From Bacillota bacterium (GTDB lineage: Bacteria; Bacillota; Dethiobacteria; DTU022): 20,156 nucleotides of DNA. Every line of letters starts with the position of its first letter. The first letter of the stretch is position 1. Both the position numbers and the translations under genes were made by a program. Below are positions 14,958 to 20,156 of the stretch, piece by piece. The stretch lies in assembly GCA_012727685.1 (NCBI GenBank), contig JAAYGO010000240.1, positions 1 to 20,156 of the forward strand. Reading direction: 5' to 3'. Under the pieces are notes generated by a model. That model did no database searches. It saw nothing but the letters and a program-made list of their open reading frames with translations, and had not been told where the DNA came from.

Positions 14958-15410
14958 CTATTTCTTCAAAATTTCGTCCAGCTCGGCTCTGAATGTGGCG
15001 ACATCGGGAAACTGGCGGAAAACCGAGGCAAACCGCACATAAGCCACTTCGTCAATCTGGCGCAGCTCGCGCAGAATCATGGAACCGATCGTTTCGGCGG
15101 TCACTTCGCGGGTATTGCTGCTGCGCAGTTCCTGTTCTATACTCTCCACCACTTCCTGCCATCTGGTCAGGGGAATATTGCGCTTCTGCCCGGCTAAGAG
15201 CAACCCTTTGAGGATCTTGCCGCTGTCAAAGAGCTCCCGCCGGCCGTCCCGCTTGATCACCACGATGGGCTCCTCTTCCACTTTTTCCATCGTCGTGAAA
15301 CGCTTGCCGCAGCGGCTGCATTCCCGGCGGCGGCGGATCGCCGCAGTATCCCGCGCCGCCCGGGAATCAAGAACACGGCTCCCCTGCGCACCGCAGTAAG
15401 GACATTTCAT
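14958..15410 (-). CDS. nrdR: Transcriptional repressor NrdR
   Basis: NrdR represses ribonucleotide reductase genes in response to bound ATP/dATP. The 150-residue protein has the N-terminal zinc ribbon (C3, C6, C31, C34; MKCPYCG...RRRRECSRCGKRFTT). An ATP-cone domain follows from about residue 49 (VVIKRDGRRELFDSGKILKGL), ending with VAYVRFASVFRQF. Length and motif order are normal. ATG at 15410 follows GGAGG. It is the first gene of nrdR-nrdD-nrdG, so with the two boxes upstream it probably controls its own operon. That gives direct feedback from dATP to dNTP synthesis. Confidence 0.97.
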   Translation of the reverse strand: MKCPYCGAQGSRVLDSRAARDTAAIRRRRECSRCGKRFTTMEKVEEEPIVVIKRDGRRELFDSGKILKGLLLAGQKRNIPLTRWQEVVESIEQELRSSNTREVTAETIGSMILRELRQIDEVAYVRFASVFRQFPDVATFRAELDEILKK

Positions 15411-15420
15411 GGCCCGCCTC

Positions 15421-15475
15421 CATCAAGATATTGGTTATGGACATTATTATAACCACAAGATATTGTATTTGTAAA
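15421..15475 (-). promoter_or_regulatory. nrdR-nrdD-nrdG promoter with two NrdR-box-like sites
   Basis: Minus-strand TTTACA (15475-15470) and TATAAT (15451-15446) are 18 nt apart. Box 1, ATACAATATCTTGTGG (15468-15453), fits 13 of 16 positions of the NrdR consensus acaCwAtATaTwGtgt and fills the promoter spacer. Box 2, AACCAATATCTTGATG (15436-15421), shares the CAATATCTTG core and lies just after the expected transcription start. The cores are exactly 32 bp apart, about three helical turns, like known paired NrdR sites. Binding would block polymerase. Confidence 0.75.
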
Positions 15476-15584
15476 GCAAAAAGATCCAGCAGAGGGAAAG
15501 GGTTAAACAGAAGGGATACTTGGAATTCTATGTGGCAAAGCACTCTAGTGAAAGAAAAATGAACATCTATAAACTTAAGTCAAT

Positions 15585-15833
15585 CTAACACTTTTCCTGG
15601 GGATAATCGACCAGGATAGTGTCAACACCAATTTTGACGATCTTCTCCCAGGGGATCACATAATCATGGGCGATCCGGGAAAGCTTGCCGAAAATCCCCC
15701 CGGGAGCGGGGATGATGATCGCCTTTACCCTGCCTTTATCCAGATCTAAATCCAAATCCTTGATCAAGCCGAGGCGGCGGCCATCATTGACGTTGACCAC
15801 GTCACGCTCGCGCAGCTCACTGACCCTGATCAA
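15585..15833 (-). CDS. ylmC: YlmC/YmxH-family PRC-barrel sporulation protein
   Basis: An 82-residue single PRC-barrel domain protein: MIRVSELRERDVVNVNDGRRLGLIKDLDLDLDKGRVKAIIIP, then a loop with FGKLSR and YVIPWEKIVKIGVDTILVD. This is the YlmC/YmxH family found in endospore formers, typically just downstream of sigG. A specific biochemical role is not known; PRC barrels commonly mediate RNA or protein contacts. The start is TTG at 15833 with GGAGGAG upstream at about eight nt; there is no in-frame ATG nearby. It lies downstream of the repeat-rich gap after sigG and directly before the nrd operon promoter. Confidence 0.88.
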   Translation of the reverse strand: MIRVSELRERDVVNVNDGRRLGLIKDLDLDLDKGRVKAIIIPAPGGIFGKLSRIAHDYVIPWEKIVKIGVDTILVDYPQEKC

Positions 15834-15864
15834 CGGCTTCTCCTCCCAAAATATCTCTATATAC

Positions 15865-15887
15865 TGAAGTCAGAGGTCAGAAGTCAG
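15865..15887. repeat. Degenerate 7-bp direct repeats (AGTCAGA type)
   Basis: TGAAGTCAGAGGTCAGAAG followed by TCAG contains three successive GAAGTCA/GAGGTCA heptamers. It shares the unit with 4253-4292. A short inverted repeat, GGTC-8-GACC, follows at about 15890-15905. It lies in the leader region of ylmC, about 30 nt upstream of the start codon. Confidence 0.55.
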
Positions 15888-15960
15888 CAGGTCTGTCCCC
15901 TGACCTTATTTCACTCGTTCACAGTCGCTCCAGCTCTGAAAATGCGTAGCCTGGTGCAGC

Positions 15961-16042
15961 CCCCCTCACCCTGCCCTCTTCCCCCAAAGGGAGGAGAGGG
16001 GATTGGGAAGGGCATCATTTTCCTCCTCCTGACGGTGCCTCC
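15961..16042 (-). repeat. Dispersed intergenic repeat, copy 3 (inverted)
   Basis: Read on the minus strand this is GGAGGCACCGTCAGGAGGAG, AAAATGATG, CCCTTCCCAATCCCCTCTCC, CCCTTTGGGGGAAG and GGGTGAGGGGGG. It is the best-preserved copy and aligns end to end with 4378-4459 and more weakly with 671-744. A fragment of its end occurs at 3728-3748. The gap 15834-16068 is otherwise taken up by the heptamers; I see no gene in it. Confidence 0.65.
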
Positions 16043-16068
16043 GTCCGCTGAAAGTCCGTCCTCCGGCC

Positions 16069-16248
16069 TTACCTTATCCTATTCAAAACCAGGTGACCAG
16101 GATACCGGTTTAAAATAGTTTGCAAAGAAAAGAGGTTATCGGGATTATACGCTGTCTCAATCCTGTTCAGCGAGGCCAGGCCGTAACAAAGCGCAGCCGC
16201 TAAAAACAGGATCGCCAGGCATCGTATCAGTCGTGCCCGGGTAGCCAA
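16069..16248 (-). CDS. Possible small single-pass membrane peptide (59 aa)
   Basis: Just after sigG (20 nt gap) the minus strand has GAGGAGG followed ten nt later by TTG, opening a 59-codon frame that ends with TAA. The product begins LATRARLIRCLAILFLAAAL, a basic start followed by one hydrophobic segment at about residues 8-25. A hydrophilic tail, NRIETAYNPDNLFSLQTILN then RYPGHLVLNRIR, follows. I do not recognise it. The good ribosome-binding site, tight linkage to sigG and the positive-then-hydrophobic layout favour a real gene. The non-ATG start, small size and absence of homologues I can recall argue for caution. An ATG eight nt upstream of the TTG gives only eight codons. Confidence 0.45.
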   Translation of the reverse strand: MATRARLIRCLAILFLAAALCYGLASLNRIETAYNPDNLFSLQTILNRYPGHLVLNRIR

Positions 16249-16270
16249 CTTACCATTGCCTCCTCGAGGA

Positions 16271-17041
16271 TTACTGCACGTATTTGCGCAAGTGTCCTAA
16301 CGCCGCCTTTTCCAGGCGGGAGACCTGTGCCTGCGAAATGCCGATTTCATCGGCTACTTCCATCTGCGTTTTCCCCCGGTAAAACCGCATGGTCAGGATC
16401 ATTTTTTCCCTCTCGCTTAACCGCAGCAAAGCCTCTTTGATCGCCAGGATCTCCAGCCAGCGCTCATCGACATTTTTCTCATCGCTAATCTGGTCCATGA
16501 CAAAAATCGGGTCTCCCCCGTCGTGGTAGATCGGTTCGAACAGGGAAACGGGTTCCTGGATGGCATCCAGGGCAAAGATGATCTCTTCCCGCTTCAGGTT
16601 CAGCTCTGCGGCAATTTCACCAACGGACGGTTCCCGCGACAACTTGTTGGCCAGAACATCCCGCACCTGCAAGACTTTATAGGCGATATCCCTTAAAGAG
16701 CGGCTCACCCGGATCGGGTTGTTGTCACGCAGGTAACGCCTGATTTCCCCGATGATCATCGGTACAGCGTAAGTGGAAAACTTTACATTTTGCTTTAAAT
16801 CAAAGTTATCAATAGCCTTAATCAGGCCGATACAGCCCACCTGGAATAGATCGTCCACATACTCTCCCCGGTTATTGAAACGCTGGATTACGCTGAGAAC
16901 CAGCCTTAAATTGCCGCTGATCAGTTTCTCCCTGGCCTGCTTGTCACCGGCCTGCATGACTTCGAAAAGCTGCCGCATCTCTTTGTTCTTTAATATTGGA
17001 AGCTTGGACGTGTTTACGCCGCAAATTTCCACCTTGTTCAT
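16271..17041 (-). CDS. sigG: RNA polymerase sporulation sigma factor SigG
   Basis: SigG is the late forespore-specific sigma factor. The chosen start gives MNKVEICGVNTSKLPILKN, nearly the Bacillus SigG N-terminus, and 256 residues (260 in B. subtilis). Region 2 shows NLRLVLSVIQRFNNRGEYVDDLFQVGCIGLIKAIDNFD and KFSTYAVPMIIGEIRRYLRD. DNNPIRVSRSLRDIAYK follows, then region 4 ends in a helix-turn-helix at QMEVADEIGISQAQVSRLEK. ATG at 17041 has AAGGAG seven nt upstream. The frame extends to GTG at 17089, but that part lacks family similarity and overlaps the candidate promoter. The order spoIIGA-sigE-sigG is the standard one. Confidence 0.97.
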   Translation of the reverse strand: MNKVEICGVNTSKLPILKNKEMRQLFEVMQAGDKQAREKLISGNLRLVLSVIQRFNNRGEYVDDLFQVGCIGLIKAIDNFDLKQNVKFSTYAVPMIIGEIRRYLRDNNPIRVSRSLRDIAYKVLQVRDVLANKLSREPSVGEIAAELNLKREEIIFALDAIQEPVSLFEPIYHDGGDPIFVMDQISDEKNVDERWLEILAIKEALLRLSEREKMILTMRFYRGKTQMEVADEIGISQAQVSRLEKAALGHLRKYVQ

Positions 17042-17072
17042 ATCCTCGCTCCTTGCAGCCTTGGGATAACTA

Positions 17073-17101
17073 GAGTATTTCCGCACCACCTTTTTTTATT
17101 C
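17073..17101 (-). promoter_or_regulatory. Candidate forespore (SigF/SigG-type) promoter of sigG
   Basis: Minus-strand GAATA (17101-17097) and GGAAATACTC (17082-17073) are 14 nt apart. The -10 fits the SigF form GGnRAnAMTR at nine of ten positions and the -35 fits SigG-type GHATR. The spacing is about one base short. It lies 32 nt before the sigG ATG, in the 264-nt gap after sigE. That gap also holds a direct repeat of TGGCAAGGCA (around 17140 and 17190) and no visible gene. Confidence 0.45.
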
Positions 17102-17305
17102 TGCCCCTAAAATGATCAAAGCAATCATCTGGGGACCTTGCCTTGCCAGGGAACGGACCTGGATTGAAACTCCCCCTTATCGCATTCCTGCCTTGCCAAA
17201 CAAACAAGTATAGATTTGCCTTCTTTTGCTGCTGAGGTCTTCGCTCCGTGGTGAGAATATGTGGCCATACTATATCTGTCCCTTACCTTCAGCAACAAGC
17301 TTCGC

Positions 17306-18040
17306 CTATTCCATGCGGCGGATCTCCTTTTGCAATCTTTTGATAATTCTTTTTTCCAGGCGGGAAATATAGGATTGGGAAATGCCCAACAGATCGGCCA
17401 CCTCTTTTTGCGTTTTTTCGACCCCGTTAAAAAGCCCAAAGCGCAGCTCCATGATCCGGCGTTCCCGGTAGCTGAGCTTATCCATAGCCAGGTAGAGCAG
17501 CTTCCGCTCCACCTCTTCCTCGATGTTTTTTAACACCAGATCTCCCTCGGTCCCTAAGACGTCGGATAGAAGCAGCTCGTTGCCGTCCCAGTCCACATTC
17601 AGAGGCTCATCAAAGGATATTTCCGTGCGCACGCGGTTATTGCGCCGCAAAAACATCAGGATCTCATTTTCAATACATTTTGATGCGTATGTGGCCAGCT
17701 TGATATTTTTATGTGGATCAAAGGTATTGACCGCCTTGATCAGGCCGATTGTGCCGATGGAAACCAGGTCATCAATATTAATCCCCGTGTTCTCAAATTT
17801 GCGGGCAATGTAGACCACCAGGCGCAAATTGCGCTCGATTAAGACAGCCCGGACCGTGGCATCTCCCTTTTTCAACTTATCCAGCAGGCAGCCTTCCTCT
17901 TCGATGGAAAGGGGTGGGGGTAAAGCTTCACTGCTGCTGACGTAATAGATTTGCTGCAGGTAATCGAGCCCCAGGCGGCGGCGAATCCGCGCTAGCAGCA
18001 GATAGAGGTTAATCCGCAAGTTTAACCACAGCTTTTTCAT
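17306..18040 (-). CDS. sigE: RNA polymerase sporulation sigma factor SigE (pro-form)
   Basis: SigE is the early mother-cell sigma factor, made as an inactive precursor. The 244-residue protein starts with the amphipathic pro-sequence MKKLWLNLRINLYLLLARIR and reaches the processing region IYYVSSSEALPPPLS, comparable to VYYIGGSEALPPPLS in Bacillus. Region 2 (NLRLVVYIARKFENTGINIDDLVSIG) and region 4 with a helix-turn-helix (QKEVADLLGISQSYISRLEK) follow. ATG at 18040 has GGGGGT six nt upstream. An upstream in-frame start at 18076 lacks similarity. The gene begins 32 nt inside spoIIGA, so protease and substrate are translated together, and a fixed ratio is likely. Confidence 0.97.
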   Translation of the reverse strand: MKKLWLNLRINLYLLLARIRRRLGLDYLQQIYYVSSSEALPPPLSIEEEGCLLDKLKKGDATVRAVLIERNLRLVVYIARKFENTGINIDDLVSIGTIGLIKAVNTFDPHKNIKLATYASKCIENEILMFLRRNNRVRTEISFDEPLNVDWDGNELLLSDVLGTEGDLVLKNIEEEVERKLLYLAMDKLSYRERRIMELRFGLFNGVEKTQKEVADLLGISQSYISRLEKRIIKRLQKEIRRME

Positions 18041-18932
18041 GCAAGCACCCCCGTTTAACTGTTTTCTCAGCCTCAACCAGTTCCGGCGGCACTAAAGCCT
18101 GATAGCCCGCTAGTGGGCCAAAGTCGTGCCGGATTAACCCCAGCACGACCCGGTTGCCAAGTGGCCGGCGATGATTGCCCTTCACTGCGGTCACTGCATC
18201 GGGTTTAAATCCCAACAGCATCCCTTCGCCGTTATTCACTCCCCGGTATGGGACCAGGGTGAAACTGCGGGCCAAGGAATAATCTTCAAACTCCTGCAGC
18301 GGTGCCCAGGGATCTGCGTCACTACTGGCAAAATGCCTGAACACAATATCGGGTAACAGTCCCTCCAGGCTGCGGTAGTATGTAATGATCACCGGGTACT
18401 GGGAGCAGGGGTCACGCAGCCTGTTTCCGGTATCCGTAAAGGCGTGAATCATTTTTTCTTTGCCCCGCCAGTTTATGGATAACTCTACGTGCCATAGGGT
18501 CTGCTTCTTTCTCTCTTCCAGGTAAGGGCGTAAAACGCCAAACAGCAGGTAGAGCAACAGGCAAGAGGCGCACAGCGCGCAGAGGGCCCATGGATAAACA
18601 GCGGGATTGACTATTCCGGTGGAAAACAGCGCCAGCACAAAACCGGCCAGCATGAATGAAACCAGGAATAGGCCTCCTAAAAGCATGGCCGCCTCCAGCC
18701 AGGCTAATGGCCGGAAGGTCACCATGACCATTACCGCTGCCGTAATTGGAATGGCCGGCAGAAGCGGCAGCCGGACAAGGGGCGGCAAATAGAGCAATAC
18801 AGCCAGGGAACCCAAAAAAGCTCCCGCCCCCAATCTCCAAAAGCTGGGGCGGCGGCAAAACAGTTTGGCCGTAAGCAGCAATAAAAAATAGTCCACAACC
18901 AGGTTCAGGGCGAACAGCAGGGCAAATTTCAT
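18009..18932 (-). CDS. spoIIGA: Sporulation sigma-E processing peptidase SpoIIGA
   Basis: SpoIIGA is the septum-located aspartic protease that removes the SigE pro-sequence when triggered by forespore SpoIIR. The 307-residue protein has about five membrane segments in residues 1-135. A cytoplasmic protease domain follows, with the active-site motif AFTDTGN (catalytic D167) and the later VVLGLIRHDF and YQALVPPEL segments. ATG at 18932 follows AAGGGGAG. Length matches the family (about 300). The 3' end overlaps sigE by 32 nt. A promoter of the Spo0A-activated spoIIG type lies upstream. Confidence 0.95.
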   Translation of the reverse strand: MKFALLFALNLVVDYFLLLLTAKLFCRRPSFWRLGAGAFLGSLAVLLYLPPLVRLPLLPAIPITAAVMVMVTFRPLAWLEAAMLLGGLFLVSFMLAGFVLALFSTGIVNPAVYPWALCALCASCLLLYLLFGVLRPYLEERKKQTLWHVELSINWRGKEKMIHAFTDTGNRLRDPCSQYPVIITYYRSLEGLLPDIVFRHFASSDADPWAPLQEFEDYSLARSFTLVPYRGVNNGEGMLLGFKPDAVTAVKGNHRRPLGNRVVLGLIRHDFGPLAGYQALVPPELVEAEKTVKRGCLHEKAVVKLAD

Positions 18933-18999
18933 TTTCGCTCCCCTTTAGGCTAGGGGCTCGTGCTAAAAATATATGAGCCAACCTCTCCGAATATGTCTC

Positions 19000-19032
19000 A
19001 TTATAGATCGCCGGTTGTTGAAAATATGTCAA
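19000..19032 (-). promoter_or_regulatory. spoIIG-type promoter (long 21-bp spacer)
   Basis: Minus-strand TTGACA (19032-19027) and TATAAT (19005-19000), both perfect, are separated by 21 nt instead of 17. The B. subtilis spoIIG promoter is known for its 22-bp spacer and dependence on Spo0A. Near-consensus 0A sequences occur around it: TGTCAAA overlapping the -35, TGTTGAA 11 nt away on the plus strand, and TTTGTCGTTAT about 30 nt upstream. It is about 70 nt before the spoIIGA ATG. Confidence 0.75.
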
Positions 19033-19042
19033 AGTTTGGTAA

Positions 19043-19082
19043 GAAAAAAATAAAATATAACGACAAAAAGCGTTATATTTTA
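19043..19082 (-). terminator. Intrinsic terminator between ftsZ and spoIIGA
   Basis: TAAAATATAACG and CGTTATATTTTA form a perfect 12-bp stem around an 8-nt loop. On the minus strand this is followed by seven Ts within TTTTTTTCTT. It would stop transcripts coming from ftsZ before the spoIIG promoter 11 nt further on. A TGTCGTT 0A-like sequence lies in its loop and arm. A second, less T-rich hairpin (AGGCATTT arms) is at 19178-19206. Confidence 0.75.
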
Positions 19083-19316
19083 AGAAAAATAACGGCTCTA
19101 AAGTTAAGCGCAGTTTTTAGGGGAAATAAGGAGAAGTTTGCACTAGAAGCTGCACCGGTACTTCCGTACATGCAAAGAGGCATTTTACTCGGATCAGTAA
19201 ATGCCTGTGATGGAAGACAAAACTAGCCTCCTCCCGTCATGATCGCGCCGCCTCGGCTTCGAAAACCAGCCCGGTGCGCACTGCTCACTCCAGAGCTTGA
19301 GCCATGAGGCTGCCCT

Positions 19317-20156
19317 CTATTCTTTGAATACTCCTTCCTTGCTCCACCGCGACCAGGCCGGTGCATCAAGGTCCTCGCCCCGGGCATAAGCGCTGCGGCC
19401 AATTTCCGGCAGCGCCTGCTGGTAACCTTCCTGGCGCTGTTTAAAACCGGTCGCAATCACCGTAACCCGGACCTTGTCCTGCATGCTTTCATCGATCACC
19501 GCGCCAAAAATAATCGTGGCATCTGGATCGGCGTAGCCGGCCACTATTTCCGAGGCTTCATTGACTTCATAAAGCCCCAGATCCGTCCCGCCGGTGACAT
19601 TGATCAAAACCCCCCTCGCCCCTTCAATGGAGGTTTCCAGGAGGGGACTATTGGTTGCTGCGCGGGCCGCCTCCACCGTCCGGCCTTCACCGCTGGCCTG
19701 TCCAACACCCATCATGGCGGGTCCGGTTTCGGACATGATCGTGCGCACATCGGCAAAATCGAGGTTAATCAAACCGGGCACGGCAATCAGATCGGAGATG
19801 CCCCGGACACCCTGCAAGAGCACATCATCGGCGATGCGAAAAGCTTCCAGGATCGGCGTCCTCTTTTCCACTACCTGCAAGAGGCGATCATTGGGGATCA
19901 CAATCAGCGTGTCCACCGTCTCTTTTAAGCGGGCGATTCCTTCCAGGGCCTGCTGCTGCCGTTTGCGCCCTTCAAACTTAAACGGCTTGGTGACCACGGC
20001 GACCGTTAGGGCCCCCAACTCCCGGGCGATCTCCGCAATGATCGGTGCGGCTCCCGTTCCGGTCCCGCCTCCCATGCCCGCAGTAATAAAGACCATGTCC
20101 GCGCCCCTCAGGACATTCCCGATATCCTCCCTGCTTTCTTCCGCGGCCTGCCTGCC
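19317..20156 (-). CDS. ftsZ: Cell division protein FtsZ, 3' part
   Basis: FtsZ is the tubulin-like GTPase that forms the division ring. The frame is open to the right edge; the visible 279 residues begin GRQAAEESREDIGNVLRGAD, so the first part of the GTPase domain is missing. Visible features are the tubulin signature GMGGGTGTGAAP, the guanine-contact region, the T7 catalytic loop GLINLDFADVRTIM, and the C-terminal domain to VRVTVIATGF. After GF the tail is short (about 37 residues) and ends DLDAPAWSRWSKEGVFKE. The usual C-terminal peptide (DIPAFLRR-like) is thus only partly preserved. The TAG stop is followed by two hairpins before spoIIGA. The spoIIGA-proximal location is typical for Firmicutes. 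Confidence 0.96.
   Translation of the reverse strand, partial: GRQAAEESREDIGNVLRGADMVFITAGMGGGTGTGAAPIIAEIARELGALTVAVVTKPFKFEGRKRQQQALEGIARLKETVDTLIVIPNDRLLQVVEKRTPILEAFRIADDVLLQGVRGISDLIAVPGLINLDFADVRTIMSETGPAMMGVGQASGEGRTVEAARAATNSPLLETSIEGARGVLINVTGGTDLGLYEVNEASEIVAGYADPDATIIFGAVIDESMQDKVRVTVIATGFKQRQEGYQQALPEIGRSAYARGEDLDAPAWSRWSKEGVFKE

Noticed and set aside
12835..15410. Recent horizontal transfer of the nrd cassette
   Set aside because: Base composition and start-site style look like the flanking genes and no repeats or integrase border it, so transfer is not supported by this sequence.
19178..19206. AGGCATTT hairpin considered as the main ftsZ terminator
   Set aside because: The stem has a bulge and is followed by CTTTGCATG rather than a T run; the hairpin at 19043-19082 is a far better terminator.
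18960..19226. Plus-strand 88-codon frame between spoIIGA and ftsZ
   Set aside because: It covers the spoIIG promoter and terminator, is AT-rich with a lysine-rich nonsense product, and opposes all neighbours.

Overview
This window is the cell-division, sporulation and lipoprotein-processing neighbourhood of an endospore-forming, anaerobic, moderately GC-rich Firmicute. A Clostridia/Peptococcaceae-like or Thermoanaerobacterales-like organism fits best. The basis is gene content: the sporulation block spoIIGA-sigE-sigG, a ylmC/ymxH-type gene, a YteA/YlyA-type zinc-finger protein, an oxygen-sensitive class III ribonucleotide reductase, and a T-box leader in front of ileS. I cannot name the genus. 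Apart from the 3' end of rqcH at the left edge, every gene lies on the minus strand, so transcription runs from right to left.

Right to left. (1) ftsZ (3' part only) is followed by a 384-nt gap with a strong AT-rich terminator and a spoIIG-type promoter. Then come spoIIGA and sigE (overlapping by 32 nt) and sigG, which has its own candidate forespore promoter. A possible 59-codon membrane peptide and ylmC complete this sporulation section. (2) nrdR-nrdD-nrdG, an anaerobic ribonucleotide reductase cassette, has two NrdR-box-like sites over its promoter. (3) pgeF (ylmD), a membrane-anchored HlyD-like protein, ylmE, yggT (ylmG), ylmH and divIVA form the classical ylm division cluster, but with no sepF between ylmE and yggT. 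(4) ileS follows, with an upstream isoleucine T-box leader and a downstream terminator. (5) A DUF5665 membrane protein, a YteA/YlyA-type protein, lspA, lgt and rluD follow. rluD ends facing rqcH.

How the parts fit: FtsZ, DivIVA and the YlmE/YggT/YlmH group serve septum and pole functions. SpoIIGA activates pro-SigE in the mother cell and SigG acts in the forespore. Lgt and LspA catalyse consecutive steps of lipoprotein maturation and are co-transcribed here. NrdD/NrdG supply dNTPs under anoxia, under probable NrdR control.

Several intergenic gaps hold dispersed repeats: an about 80-bp family with three copies plus a fragment, and degenerate 7-bp direct repeats. I see no phage, IS, CRISPR, tRNA or rRNA, and no clearly new multi-gene system. 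The most useful non-routine observations are regulatory: NrdR boxes, the 21-bp-spaced spoIIG promoter, and a consensus 0A box before divIVA. Others are structural: yggT without an NTG start, absence of sepF together with a divergent FtsZ tail, and the repeat family.
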